64,000 bases of DNA from Pacificoceanicola onchidii. GTDB lineage: Bacteria; Pseudomonadota; Alphaproteobacteria; Rhodobacterales; Rhodobacteraceae. Every line of letters starts with the position of its first letter. Positions within the stretch are counted from its first letter, which is position 1. The stretch is from the NCBI RefSeq assembly GCF_004804335.1, contig NZ_SRXY01000002.1, positions 259,306-323,305 on the forward strand, read 5' to 3'. Positions 45,533 through 54,077 of the stretch are shown in pieces. A program made the translations under genes and the position numbers. A model generated the notes under the pieces. It was not told the origin of the DNA. It did not search any database and saw only the letters and a program-made list of their open reading frames with translations.

Positions 45533-46276
45533 TCACCGGCTCCAACCTAAGTAAGAGCGCAAGGACGATCCGCCTGCCGACTGTGCCGTGCTTTGCGGCG
45601 CGGAGGACGAAGATCCAGACTTCGGCGGCGCTTTGGCCGGAGGCTGCGCCGGTATGACGGGCGCTTTGACCACGATCTGGCCGATTTCTACCCGTACGGG
45701 CGGGCTTTTGGCTTGCACAGCCGCGGGCGCAGGCTCCGCACGAGATGTCAAAGGTTTTGGTCTCTGCCCCGATGGTTCTGTACGCACAGCATGGGCCGGT
45801 TTCAGAACTGCTGGCTTGGGAACTTCCTTGGCCTGCTGCTGTTCCTTGACGGCTTTTGCAGCCGTCTCCAATTGCGTGTGTGTCTCGATCCGCCGCACGT
45901 CTGTTTCCCGCGTCACCCGCTCGATCCTTTGCACAGCAGGCGGCTCTGGCTCCTGGCTTACGGTTTTGGTTTCAGGAATCGGCGACGCAGGCACAACCGG
46001 AGCCAGTTTTGGCGCGGCTTGAGGCAAGGATTCTTTTTCCTTGAGTGGGGGGTGGCGGGGTGTGACCGGGCGATCCGGCTCCGACTTAGGCGCGGGCTTG
46101 CGCAGATACCGCGCCACCTCAATCGGCTCGGCGCGTGGGAGTGGGTCGGGCATCAATGGGTCCTCGACCCTGTCCTCGCCCGGCAACGCCCAGTGGGCTG
46201 CCTCCACAGTTGGCCTGAGCAGCGCGGCTTCCCCGGACCCCGCCTTCACCGCAAGCCTGTCAAACAGCCCGCTCAT
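45533..46276 (-). CDS. Proline-rich eCIS-associated protein, 247 aa
   Basis: A low-complexity protein of mostly Pro, Ala, Lys, Glu and Val (for example PLPRAEPIEVARYLRKPAPKSEPDRPVTPRHPPLKEKESLPQAAPK), with a short hydrophobic N-terminal segment MSGLFDRLAVKAG and a C-terminal SSLRSYLGWSR. It is disordered rather than folded. ATG 46276 overlaps the upstream gene by four bases. No function is recognised; position between the gp26/51-like gene and the cap gene suggests a scaffold or linker. Confidence 0.6.
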   Translation of the reverse strand: MSGLFDRLAVKAGSGEAALLRPTVEAAHWALPGEDRVEDPLMPDPLPRAEPIEVARYLRKPAPKSEPDRPVTPRHPPLKEKESLPQAAPKLAPVVPASPIPETKTVSQEPEPPAVQRIERVTRETDVRRIETHTQLETAAKAVKEQQQAKEVPKPAVLKPAHAVRTEPSGQRPKPLTSRAEPAPAAVQAKSPPVRVEIGQIVVKAPVIPAQPPAKAPPKSGSSSSAPQSTAQSAGGSSLRSYLGWSR

Positions 46277-46932
46277 GCCAGCATCTCCAGATAACGCGCC
46301 CGGCGCCTTGGCGACAGCGCAAGCGTTTGCTCTTCGGTCCAACCAAAGTTCTGCGCCAGCAGAGCCACGTCCGAAAACGCCCGCTGTGCTGCCGCTTCCA
46401 CATCGGCCCAGACCATGCCCACCACGTCGAGCGCGCTTTCCGTCACCGAGCCGCATTCTGCGCAGGTCACGTCAAAGACCACGTCGATCGCCGGGTCCGC
46501 CGCATCAATTGCCGCCTCGGCCACGCGGGCAAACGCCGGATCATCCCATGGAGCCTTTGTGTTCAACACGCTCGGCGAAAACCCCTGCCGGCCCAGATCC
46601 CCCTGACGCGGCAAGCGCAAGGCCCAGTCCTTGCCATCGAACAACACCGAGACGTCCTCGGACACCTTCTGAGGCAGCTCAAAGCCATCGCCCAAATGCA
46701 GCGCCGCCCATTCACCGCAGCCCGAGCACTGAACCTTGGCCATCATCTGCGTGCCACGCCCGAACTGAGTTCGTTTGAAGGCCCAGAGCAGCCGGTCCCG
46801 ATCGCCAAGCTCCATGAACGAGACGTCCTCGCCCGGCCGCAAGGCCTCAAGCAATGCCGCCGCCTGCCGCGCTGGTCTCGCGCCATCGCCTGCGTCATAG
46901 ACGGCGATCAGATCGGCCTCCTCCAGATGCAT
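46273..46932 (-). CDS. T4 gp26/gp51-like baseplate assembly protein with two CxxC motifs, 219 aa
   Basis: Resembles the phage T4 baseplate-hub assembly chaperone-like proteins found beside the tube gene in eCIS loci (ALRPGEDVSFMELGDRDRLLWAFKRTQFGRG). Two CxxC pairs, C69/C72 in QCSGCGEWA and C157/C160 in TCAECGS, are 85 residues apart and form a likely structural zinc site. The C-terminal segment ends FGWTEEQTLALSPRRRARYLEM, the typical tail-assembly ending. The start could be ATG 46932 or GTG 46935. Family assignment is by segment resemblance and position. Confidence 0.65.
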   Translation of the reverse strand: MHLEEADLIAVYDAGDGARPARQAAALLEALRPGEDVSFMELGDRDRLLWAFKRTQFGRGTQMMAKVQCSGCGEWAALHLGDGFELPQKVSEDVSVLFDGKDWALRLPRQGDLGRQGFSPSVLNTKAPWDDPAFARVAEAAIDAADPAIDVVFDVTCAECGSVTESALDVVGMVWADVEAAAQRAFSDVALLAQNFGWTEEQTLALSPRRRARYLEMLA

Positions 46933-46936
46933 CACA

Positions 46937-47464
46937 TCACGCCGCCGGATCGGCGAAACTCGGCTCTGTCGGGGCCTTCACATCGTAATCGCGGATGAAG
47001 CCCTCATGTTCGAGCTTGATCATCTCGACCGCCACTGCCGCCGCGCTGGCGTCCAATTCCGGGGTCTGCTGAAACTCCGAAACCCAGGCGTTGAAGATGT
47101 TGTAGCGCAGCACCAACTGCCCGGCTTCATTGAACATTTCGAGCTGAATGTCCTTGCGGAAATCGGCCAGGGACGCCTCCGCCTCCGGCTGGTTGCGCAG
47201 GTTCCAAGCCTTGTTCGCCCATTGCTCGAACTCGATCGAATGGGTGATCCCGCGCTCCAGCGTGATACCTTCGTATTTCACGATTCCCGGCGTCTTGTAG
47301 GGCGTCGAAGGGTCTCCGCCAGAGCGGAACTCCACTACCTCTTGCGTGCGCTTGAGCGGTGAAACCTTTGAAATCCCCGCCACCGGCTTGCCGTCCCAGA
47401 TCAGGCGGAACTTGTAGTTCAGGTACGGATCAAGCCGCTGTCCGTTTGCAGATACACGTGCCAT
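46937..47464 (-). CDS. Inner tube protein (gp19-like), 175 aa
   Basis: Inner tube protein of the injection system, homologous to T4 gp19 / Afp1. Key segments are NYKFRLIWDGKPVAGISKVSPLKRTQEVVEFRSGGDPSTPYKTPGIVKYEGITLERGITH and FNEAGQLVLRYNIFNAWVSEFQQTPELDASAAAVAVEMIKLEHEGF. It stacks as hexameric rings inside the sheath. ATG 47464 follows AGGAG. It is the only canonical tube gene found here, whereas Afp has more than one. Confidence 0.93.
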   Translation of the reverse strand: MARVSANGQRLDPYLNYKFRLIWDGKPVAGISKVSPLKRTQEVVEFRSGGDPSTPYKTPGIVKYEGITLERGITHSIEFEQWANKAWNLRNQPEAEASLADFRKDIQLEMFNEAGQLVLRYNIFNAWVSEFQQTPELDASAAAVAVEMIKLEHEGFIRDYDVKAPTEPSFADPAA

Positions 47465-47487
47465 GCTATTCTCCTGTAATCGCGCCC

Positions 47488-49554
47488 TTATTCGGGCAGA
47501 CGGGCCAGCTGCTTGAAGTTCAGAACGACAAATTCGGCGGGTTTGAGCGGGGCAAAGGCGACCAGAATGTTCACGATCCCAAGGTCAATATCCGCCTGCG
47601 TGGTCGTCTCCGCGTCGCATTTCACGAGGTAGGCGTCATCCGCGATGGAGCCCTGAAACGCGCCCTGCCGGTGTAGCCCTTGCATGAAGGCTTTGACGTT
47701 CATGCGGATCTGGCCCCAGAGCTTTTCGTCATTGCCCTCGAAGACAACCCACGTCAGCCCCTTTTGCAGCGACTGCTGGATGAACAGCGCGGTGCGGCGC
47801 ACGGCGATGTACTTGTATTCATCCGCCTGAGCATCCGCCCCGGCTCGGGTGCGCGCGCCCCAGATGATATCGCCATACACGGGGAAAGACCGGATCGCGT
47901 TGATCCCCAGCCGGTTCAGCGGCTCTTGTTCCAGATCGGTCAGCCCGTATTCCGGACTGCCCCCCGCATAGCGCGTTTCCGTCCCGGCGGCGCTTTTCCA
48001 AATGCCGCGCGTGGCATCAATCCGGCTCATCATCCCCGCAACCATGCCCGAGGGGCCAAGGTTGCGTGTCTTGGTCGGATCAAGCGGATCCTGAAAGCTC
48101 AGCCGCGGATAGTACCCGGCTGTATTGCGGGAGTTGGCTGCACCGAGGTTGTTGTACCAATCCGCATAAATGTTGGTGTGTGCAACGCCCTCGCCGGGAT
48201 CGAGGATCAGAAAAGCAAACCGGTCCCGGCAGAACTTCTCGGCCGCCTCGTACAGGCCCTTTGCCGTGCCGTGCGGCATCTTCGAAGCCACCGGCAGACA
48301 CATCAGGTTGAAGATATCCGGAACGATGTTTTCCAGCGCATGAAGCCCCGTGCGGTTGGCGCCGCTGCCTTGCAAAGCGGTTGAAATCGGCGCTTCCCAG
48401 TTCGCGACGCCGGGAACCAGACCATCATCGCCGCCACCCGGTTTCAGCAAGTCTTCGGGTTTGGCTTCCTTGAGCGCTTCGAGGTTCACTTCGTTGAGAA
48501 CGTTTTGAGCATCCGGAAGACCGAATTTCGGTCTGCGCGATACATCGTTCAGTCCCGGATCGGTGGACACGGTGACCTCGATGAAGCGCGAGGCGGCATT
48601 GATGACGTTTTCCGCCATCGTTTTCACACCCTTGTCAGCTGTCGAGGTGATGCCCTGAAAAATCTCCTCCCCCACCAGCGTAGAGCCGGAGAACAGGCGT
48701 ACCATCAGATCATAACCATTGGCCACGGAAGCATTCTCGGCGATGCCAATACGCAGGTCGTTGCCCCAACTGCCGGGGTTTTTGGCCTTAACCGTCAGGA
48801 CCTGCGGCGCGCCGACATTCGCCTGGTTGACATCATTGCGGATGTTCAGCGTGCTCTCAACGAACTGCGGCTCGGGCAGGCCGCCGATCAAGGGGATCAG
48901 ATCGTCCTTGCCCAAGTCCAGAAGCGCTGCGAGATCAGGCTCGTTGCCGCCCGAAGAGAACGCCGGCAATCGGGTCGCCACGCCGCCTTGGGTACGCGGG
49001 GTCACGTCGATCAGGGCCGAGGTGTTGTTCACCCGCGTGATGACGTTGTTGTTCGCGCCGCCATTGACGGTAATGCCCTCATAGACCTCTTCCGCCACGA
49101 CGGTGGTGCCGCTGTATTGTCGGACCAGCAGATCGTAGGTGTTGGGCTCATTCCGCTTGCCGATGCCGATCCGCAAGCTGTTTCCCCACGCGCCGTCGCT
49201 CGCGGCATCAACCGTGATCGCATCATCGCCGCCCTGTTGGTCCGCCTGGCTTTTCACCACGCCAGACGCCTTCGCCGCCCCCTGCGCACCGCCCGCACCA
49301 ACGCGGATGACAAAGGCAACGTTGCCACCGTTGAGGAAATACTGCTGAATCGCGTAGGACGCCTCGCTCAGTGCCCAGAGCCCGCCGAACGTGTCCTCGA
49401 AATTGGCCCAGCTGGTGAGCCGGACCGCTTCATTCACCGGACCGCGTTTGAAGACGTCGGCAAAAACCGTGTTGGAGGTGGAAATCGAGGCAATGGGGCG
49501 CACGCCGCTGGGTATTTCTTTGACGTGAACGCCCGGAAACTGATTGGCTAACAT
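47488..49554 (-). CDS. Contractile sheath protein with duplicated inserted domain, 688 aa
   Basis: Tail-sheath protein of the contractile injector. The N-terminus (FPGVHVKEIPSGVRPIASISTSNTVFADVFKRGPVNEAVRLTSWANFEDTFGG) and C-terminus (VKCDAETTTQADIDLGIVNILVAFAPLKPAEFVVLNFKQL) are typical. Inserted between are two related segments of about 75-80 residues: about 112-187 (SDGAWGNSLRIGIGKRNE, ending EEVYEGITV) and about 251-330 (NPGSWGNDLRIGIAENAS, ending EEIFQGITS). These probably fold on the sheath exterior. Start ATG 49554 follows GGGGAG; a longer frame to 49590 lacks support. It is a single sheath gene. Confidence 0.93.
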   Translation of the reverse strand: MLANQFPGVHVKEIPSGVRPIASISTSNTVFADVFKRGPVNEAVRLTSWANFEDTFGGLWALSEASYAIQQYFLNGGNVAFVIRVGAGGAQGAAKASGVVKSQADQQGGDDAITVDAASDGAWGNSLRIGIGKRNEPNTYDLLVRQYSGTTVVAEEVYEGITVNGGANNNVITRVNNTSALIDVTPRTQGGVATRLPAFSSGGNEPDLAALLDLGKDDLIPLIGGLPEPQFVESTLNIRNDVNQANVGAPQVLTVKAKNPGSWGNDLRIGIAENASVANGYDLMVRLFSGSTLVGEEIFQGITSTADKGVKTMAENVINAASRFIEVTVSTDPGLNDVSRRPKFGLPDAQNVLNEVNLEALKEAKPEDLLKPGGGDDGLVPGVANWEAPISTALQGSGANRTGLHALENIVPDIFNLMCLPVASKMPHGTAKGLYEAAEKFCRDRFAFLILDPGEGVAHTNIYADWYNNLGAANSRNTAGYYPRLSFQDPLDPTKTRNLGPSGMVAGMMSRIDATRGIWKSAAGTETRYAGGSPEYGLTDLEQEPLNRLGINAIRSFPVYGDIIWGARTRAGADAQADEYKYIAVRRTALFIQQSLQKGLTWVVFEGNDEKLWGQIRMNVKAFMQGLHRQGAFQGSIADDAYLVKCDAETTTQADIDLGIVNILVAFAPLKPAEFVVLNFKQLARLPE

Positions 49555-49577
49555 GGGAACTCCCCTGTGACTGTTGC

Positions 49578-49784
49578 CTAGTGCCGCCAACCGCCGAGGC
49601 CCTTGGCCACGCCGGTCTCCAGCAGTTGCGTGATGCGGGCGAGCACATCGCCCTTGCTGTCATGAAAGGTGGTGAGGCCTTCGGTCACGTCTTCGACCTC
49701 TGCAAAGCAATCCGCACCCGGCAGACGCAGGACCAGAACCCGTGCGGGGCTCTGTTCGTTCTTGCTGTCATTTGGGTTGACCAA
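49578..49784 (-). CDS. Small first protein of the structural operon, 68 aa
   Basis: A 68-residue protein (VNPNDSKNEQSPARVLVLRLPGADCFAEVEDVTEGLTTFHDSKGDVLARITQLLETG) whose start I place at TTG 49784, preceded by AAGGA with 8-base spacing. It contains no recognised domain. It lies 63 bases after the regulator stop and 23 bases before the sheath start. It is called because of the ribosome-binding site and its position as the first structural-operon gene. Confidence 0.6.
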   Translation of the reverse strand: MVNPNDSKNEQSPARVLVLRLPGADCFAEVEDVTEGLTTFHDSKGDVLARITQLLETGVAKGLGGWRH

Positions 49785-49847
49785 GGCACCGTTCCTTTCG
49801 ATGCCTTGAGGCTAAATCAGCGCCGGGTCCGCGCTGTCACAGCTGCG

Positions 49848-50714
49848 TCACGGCTTCATGACATGCGCCGGGATCGGAGCCTGGCTCGACATCGGCATGA
49901 GCGCCACCCGCCCGGACCGATGTGTGCGCTGGCCCAGGATTTCATCGCGCAAGGCCCGGGTTTCCGGGTCTGGCGCCACCTGCAGCTCTTCGTGCAAGAC
50001 ACGGCGCAGGGTCTCATAAGTCAGGATGGCCTGGTTGCGCTCCCCCATGGCCACGAAGAGCCGCATCAGATCGTGGTACGCGCTCTCACGCAGAGGATCG
50101 AGCGCCAGCATCGCCTGCCCCCAGTCCACCGCATCTTCAAAAGCTCCCTGCGCCTCCGCATCACGCATCAGCAGGTCAATGGCCCGCATGCGTCGCTGCT
50201 CCATCGCGGCGCGCAGGGTCAAGGCCCAGCCGCCATCACAACCTTCGAGGTAGTCGCCCTGCATCCGGCGCAAAAGGTCCCCCAAGGCCCGCCGCACAGC
50301 GCGCGGCACCGCCCCCTCATCGCGCAGGCCCCTGCGCGCCTCGGTGCTGAGCCGTTCAAGTTCCGGCCCGTCGATCACCACCCCTTGTGCGGTTTGAAGC
50401 AGAACCAGATCATCAAAGCTCTGCACAGTCAGCCCCGGCACCTTTGCCAGCAATTTGTTGATCCGCCACAGCGCCGTGGTCAGAGCAGAGCGCCCCTTGG
50501 CCTGCGCCGCATCGGGCCAGAGCAGCGCCACCAGTTGTTCGCGCCGCTGTGCGCTGCCGGGATGGGCCAGCAGTAAAGTCAGCAGCGTGCGGGTCGCACC
50601 ATTGAGGTTCAACGGCACCGGTCCCGCATGGTGCCGGAGAACTACGGGGCCGAACAAGGACACGGATAACGGAGAGACAATGGGAGTGGTCATTTTCAAA
50701 GGCTTTCTGATCAT
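49848..50714 (-). CDS. BTAD/SARP-type transcriptional regulator at the head of the eCIS locus
   Basis: A 288-residue regulator. The N-terminal half is a winged-helix DNA-binding domain (LFGPVVLRHHAGPVPLNLNGATRTLLTLLLAHPGSAQRREQLVALLWPDAAQAKGRSALTTALWRINKLL), and the C-terminal half is a bacterial transcriptional activation domain of TPR-like helices (LLMRDAEAQGAFEDAVDWGQAMLALDPLRESAYHDLMRLFVAMGERNQAILTYETLRRVLHEELQVAPDPETRALRDEI). This is the OmpR/SARP architecture of actinobacterial secondary-metabolite activators. It probably activates the eCIS genes, since nothing else in the neighbourhood does. Start uncertain: ATG 50714 (used), GTG 50729 or ATG 50693. Confidence 0.85.
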   Translation of the reverse strand: MIRKPLKMTTPIVSPLSVSLFGPVVLRHHAGPVPLNLNGATRTLLTLLLAHPGSAQRREQLVALLWPDAAQAKGRSALTTALWRINKLLAKVPGLTVQSFDDLVLLQTAQGVVIDGPELERLSTEARRGLRDEGAVPRAVRRALGDLLRRMQGDYLEGCDGGWALTLRAAMEQRRMRAIDLLMRDAEAQGAFEDAVDWGQAMLALDPLRESAYHDLMRLFVAMGERNQAILTYETLRRVLHEELQVAPDPETRALRDEILGQRTHRSGRVALMPMSSQAPIPAHVMKP

Positions 50715-50865
50715 GTCGCAATAAGACACGCCGAAAAATGGCGCGAAGGCGCTGCCTGAAATACACGCGACAGCAGAGCCAGCGTGGCGCGATTTGCGAT
50801 TCTATGCAACCCTGAGGGTATTGACGCGAAGCAGCCTTGCGCGGATCACCGCCCGCCGGGATGCT

Positions 50866-51378
50866 TCACCAGCGGTAAAGTTCCATCTTTTCCGCGACCA
50901 GCGAGTAGCCGACTTCAGCCACATCCGTGGAACGAATTTTCGTGCTCATCCGCCCGGAAACCCAGACCGCCTGCCATGGCTCGTTCGACGCCCAAGGTGT
51001 CTTGGTGGTTACAAAAACCAACTGGTTCGGAGGGGGCGGAGGGACATGGACGCATGCGCCTTCATACGGAACTAGGATGAAAGACGTCACACCTTCGGCG
51101 GTCATTTCCATCGGCAAAACGAAGCCCGGCATGCGGATCGCCGCGCCTTCGAGCACCTCGTTGAACTTGAAGGCATTGGCATCAAAAATCGGCTTCCAGG
51201 TGTCGGCAACCTCGTCCATTTCCCCTTCACCAATGATCTCGGAATAGGGCACGCCGGGCGGAATCAGATCGTCCCATGTGATGGTTGAAAAGCCATCTGC
51301 CCTGCCCTCGCGCGGCAGCAGCGTGGCGGCAAGTGACAGGCCAAAGGTCCGCCGGGAAAATGTCAAACGATCCGTCAT
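50866..51378 (-). CDS. DUF3299 protein with Tat-like signal, 170 aa
   Basis: Periplasmic protein of the zinc operon. The N-terminus SRRTFGLSLAATLLPREGRA is a twin-arginine-like signal followed by a hydrophobic stretch. The mature domain contains TWDDLIPPGVPY and the segment ILVPYEGACVHVPPPPPNQLVFV, typical of DUF3299 proteins, including those of Vibrio zrg loci. It overlaps the permease gene by four bases and is the last gene of the operon. Precise function unknown; likely accessory to metal transport. Confidence 0.82.
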   Translation of the reverse strand: MTDRLTFSRRTFGLSLAATLLPREGRADGFSTITWDDLIPPGVPYSEIIGEGEMDEVADTWKPIFDANAFKFNEVLEGAAIRMPGFVLPMEMTAEGVTSFILVPYEGACVHVPPPPPNQLVFVTTKTPWASNEPWQAVWVSGRMSTKIRSTDVAEVGYSLVAEKMELYRW

Positions 51379-52625
51379 GTCCGCACCATCATGCCATCGG
51401 CGAGCGACAAGCGGTAGGCCCGCAGCGCGGGGAGCAGGCTGCTGAGCGCCGCCGCTCCGATCACAACCGCGAGAGTGAACGCTTCGCGCCCGCTGGGCGG
51501 ATCAATCGGCAACCACAGGCCAAAGGCGGCGTCGATCGCGGGCCGCGCCAGCGCCAGCCCCGCATAAAGCAGCAACGCTCCCAAAAGCGCGCCTGTCGCC
51601 GCCATCAACACGGCCTCCAACACCAAAAGCCCCAGAATTGTTCGAGGGCGAGCACCCATTGCCCGCCAGATCGCCATTTCCCGGCGGCGTTCGTTGAGCG
51701 AGGATAAGATCATCGCCATCATGCCCAGAAGCGCCGTAACCACCACCATGGCCGAGACGCCGATCAGCGCCCGTTCCGCCACGCCGACGATTTGCCAAAG
51801 CTCCTGCAAGGCCACGCCGGGCAACACCGCCAAAAGCGGCTCCTGACGATAAGTGTTGATCCAGCGTTGCAGACCAAAAATGTCCAGCCGCGATTTGGTC
51901 CCGATCAGGGCCGCCGTGATCGCTGTGGGTGTCAAATCCATCTGCCGGATCTCTTCAACCGGTGTGGTCTGACCGGGCCGTTTCGCGGCGCCCTTCCAAT
52001 CCACATGAATCGCCTCGATTGCCTCAAGGCCGACGATCACCGTGCGGTCTACCGGCGTGCCCGTCTTTTCCAGAATGCCTGCCACTCGGAATGGTTGATC
52101 GTCGTGATCACTGAATGAAGCCAACCCATGCGAGACGACAATGGGATCATCCAATGCATAGCCAAGGGCCTCGGCCACATCAGCACCGATCACCGTGTCA
52201 TAGAGATCGTCGAGGCTCTGCCCTGCACCAAAGGTCAAAGACCGCCCGCCGCGGTATTTGTAACGTTCGAAAAACGCCGGTGTGGTGCCCATCACGCGGA
52301 ATTGGCGATGGCTGTCGCCCAGAGAGATAGGCACGATCCAATCCACCTGAGGCCGCGCCGCAATGTCCTGATAGCTCTCCCACGTCACATTGTTTGTGAC
52401 GTTACCGATGCGGAACACGGAGTAGAGCAGGAGCTGAACCGAACCGGAGCGTGCACCGACAATCAGATCTGTACCGCTGATGGTATCGGCAAAGCTCGCC
52501 TTTGCGCCGGTTCGCAGCTTCTCGACGCCCAGAAACAGGGCTACGGAGAGGGCAATCGCCAAAACCGTCATGCCAACAGTCAACGCACGGGCCATCAGCG
52601 AGCGAAAGGCGAGACGCAGGATCAT
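51375..52625 (-). CDS. FtsX-like ABC transporter permease (zinc operon), 416 aa
   Basis: MacB/FtsX-type permease. The N-terminal region begins with a membrane segment (ALTVGMTVLAIALSVALFLGV), followed by a large periplasmic domain (about 45-270), then three C-terminal membrane segments (VVVTALLGMMAMILSSL, VLEAVLMAATGALLGALLLYAGL, VIGAAALSSLLPAL). Such permeases usually transduce ATP-driven motion to a periplasmic partner instead of importing solutes themselves. It is coupled by ATGA overlaps to the ATPase and DUF3299 genes. Confidence 0.87.
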   Translation of the reverse strand: MILRLAFRSLMARALTVGMTVLAIALSVALFLGVEKLRTGAKASFADTISGTDLIVGARSGSVQLLLYSVFRIGNVTNNVTWESYQDIAARPQVDWIVPISLGDSHRQFRVMGTTPAFFERYKYRGGRSLTFGAGQSLDDLYDTVIGADVAEALGYALDDPIVVSHGLASFSDHDDQPFRVAGILEKTGTPVDRTVIVGLEAIEAIHVDWKGAAKRPGQTTPVEEIRQMDLTPTAITAALIGTKSRLDIFGLQRWINTYRQEPLLAVLPGVALQELWQIVGVAERALIGVSAMVVVTALLGMMAMILSSLNERRREMAIWRAMGARPRTILGLLVLEAVLMAATGALLGALLLYAGLALARPAIDAAFGLWLPIDPPSGREAFTLAVVIGAAALSSLLPALRAYRLSLADGMMVRT

Positions 52626-53314
52626 ACTGCCACCTTTTGCGCTTGAAGAATGTTGTCAATCTCCACCACGCGGTCAAACCGCGCGCCAAGCCGCGCGTCA
52701 TGGCTGACCATCAGCAGGGACGATCCCGCCTGTGCCACCTGGGCAAACATCAGGTCCAGAAATCTTTCCTGGGTTGATGCGTCCAGCGCTGACGCCGGCT
52801 CATCAGCAACAATCAGCGGCGGCGCTCCGATCAAGGCCCGCGCCACGGCCACGCGCTGTTGCTGTCCGACGCTGAGCCGCTCTGCGCGCTGGTCCATGAT
52901 CCCGTCCGGCAAATCAAGCGCGCGGCAGAGCGCCTCTGCCTCCATGGCCCCCTCCGCCCGGTCGCGTCTTTTTGGTGCAAAGCTCAGGGGCAGAAGAATA
53001 TTGTCGGCTACGCTTGCATAAGGAAGCAGGTTGAACTGCTGGAAAATGACCCCGATCGCTTCGCCTCGAAACCGGTCCCGCTGGCCCGCGCTCAGGCTGC
53101 CCAGTTCGGTACCTGCCACGCTCACCTGTCCGCTTTCTGCCGCCACGATCCCGCAAATCAGCGACAGGAGCGTGGATTTCCCCGATCCGCTGGCCCCTAG
53201 CAGCAAAACACGCTCGCCTTGCGCCACGGTGAAGGCCGGGCAAGACAGAGAAAACCCGCCCTTCCCCGGCCATGCAAAGGTGACATCAGACAGGGAGAGC
53301 GCGGGTTTTTCCAT
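52622..53314 (-). CDS. ABC transporter ATP-binding protein (zinc operon), 230 aa
   Basis: LolD/MacB-type ATPase. Walker A GASGSGKST is near residues 35-43, the Q-loop FQQFNLLPY follows, then the signature LSVGQQQRV and Walker B LIVADEPAS. It drives the FtsX-like permease encoded next, with a 4-base overlap. It starts 3 bases after the His-rich periplasmic protein gene, so expression is linked. Confidence 0.92.
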   Translation of the reverse strand: MEKPALSLSDVTFAWPGKGGFSLSCPAFTVAQGERVLLLGASGSGKSTLLSLICGIVAAESGQVSVAGTELGSLSAGQRDRFRGEAIGVIFQQFNLLPYASVADNILLPLSFAPKRRDRAEGAMEAEALCRALDLPDGIMDQRAERLSVGQQQRVAVARALIGAPPLIVADEPASALDASTQERFLDLMFAQVAQAGSSLLMVSHDARLGARFDRVVEIDNILQAQKVAV

Positions 53315-53317
53315 GCG

Positions 53318-54010
53318 TTACTTCAAAGTCAGGACAGCTGTATCACGTGTCAGTTCGACCATGCCCGCGCCGGAAGCGGTCACATAGTGCGCGTCGATTT
53401 CCTGTGCGTTCGTAAACGTGTCGAAGAAGGGAAAACGGAGGCTGGTCAACGCTTCGGGCCGGGCGCATTCGAAGACGTAGTTCGCGTGAAATTCGCTATG
53501 CGATGCTTCTTCATCATCGGCGTGGTCTTCATGAGCATGCTCATCATGTGCATGATCTTCATGCCCGTGTTCATCATCAGCGTGGTCGTCGTGGGCGTGG
53601 TCGTCATGCCCGTGATCGTCGTGGCCATGGTCTTCATGCGCATGATCTTCGTGATCATGTTCATGGCCGTGATCATCATGATGCCCGCCCTCGTCCGCCC
53701 CCCGCAGAGATGCGGAGGCCGATACCAGCTTGCAGGCTGCCGCCTCCGGCAAGATCACAACGTTCTCAGGCGCTTGAAGTGTCTTGATGCCCGCCTGAAC
53801 AGCCGCCACGTCTTCAACGCTCGCCGCCTGATACTCAAAGCCGACAATATCCGCACCGGGCGCGAAAAGGGCCAATTCCAAGGTTCCGCCGTCGATCGCG
53901 ATCTCGACCTTTGACACGCCGTGAACATGCGCTTCCATGGCCCGCGTGTCTTCGGCAAGCGTTGGCGTCGCCGCACCGACAAGGCTCAAAACCAAAGCAG
54001 TCTTTTTCAT
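53318..54010 (-). CDS. zrgA: Histidine-rich ZrgA/DUF2796-like zinc-binding periplasmic protein
   Basis: A 230-residue secreted protein (signal about 1-19, LVGAATPTLAED). Two domain halves (MEAHVHGVSKVEIAIDGGTLELALFAPGADIVGFE; FHANYVFECARPEALTSLRFPFFDTFTNAQEIDAHYV) match DUF2796, the ZrgA family. They are separated by a run of about 70 residues of His, Asp and Glu repeats (units like HDDHGHEDHAH). In Vibrio, ZrgA is a periplasmic zinc-binding component of the Zur-regulated zrg uptake system, as I recall it. ATG 54010 follows AAGGA. The gene sits before the ATPase, permease and DUF3299 genes, matching that operon. The symbol is by resemblance. Confidence 0.83.
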   Translation of the reverse strand: MKKTALVLSLVGAATPTLAEDTRAMEAHVHGVSKVEIAIDGGTLELALFAPGADIVGFEYQAASVEDVAAVQAGIKTLQAPENVVILPEAAACKLVSASASLRGADEGGHHDDHGHEHDHEDHAHEDHGHDDHGHDDHAHDDHADDEHGHEDHAHDEHAHEDHADDEEASHSEFHANYVFECARPEALTSLRFPFFDTFTNAQEIDAHYVTASGAGMVELTRDTAVLTLK

Positions 54011-54077
54011 TCCAAGTCCTTCCAATTCCGATTCTTGGGCGTTCGTCACGTAATTTGCAACCATGCGGGGCCGCGGA

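Noticed and set aside
49817-49835. Hairpin CAGCGC/GCGCTG between the BTAD regulator and the first eCIS gene as a terminator
   Set aside because: The stem is only six base pairs and the following T-run is weak, so a terminator or attenuator could not be supported.
53446-53679. Met/Thr/Asp-rich frames overlapping the His-rich zinc protein
   Set aside because: They are frame-shifted readings of the histidine-aspartate repeat and carry no independent start signal.
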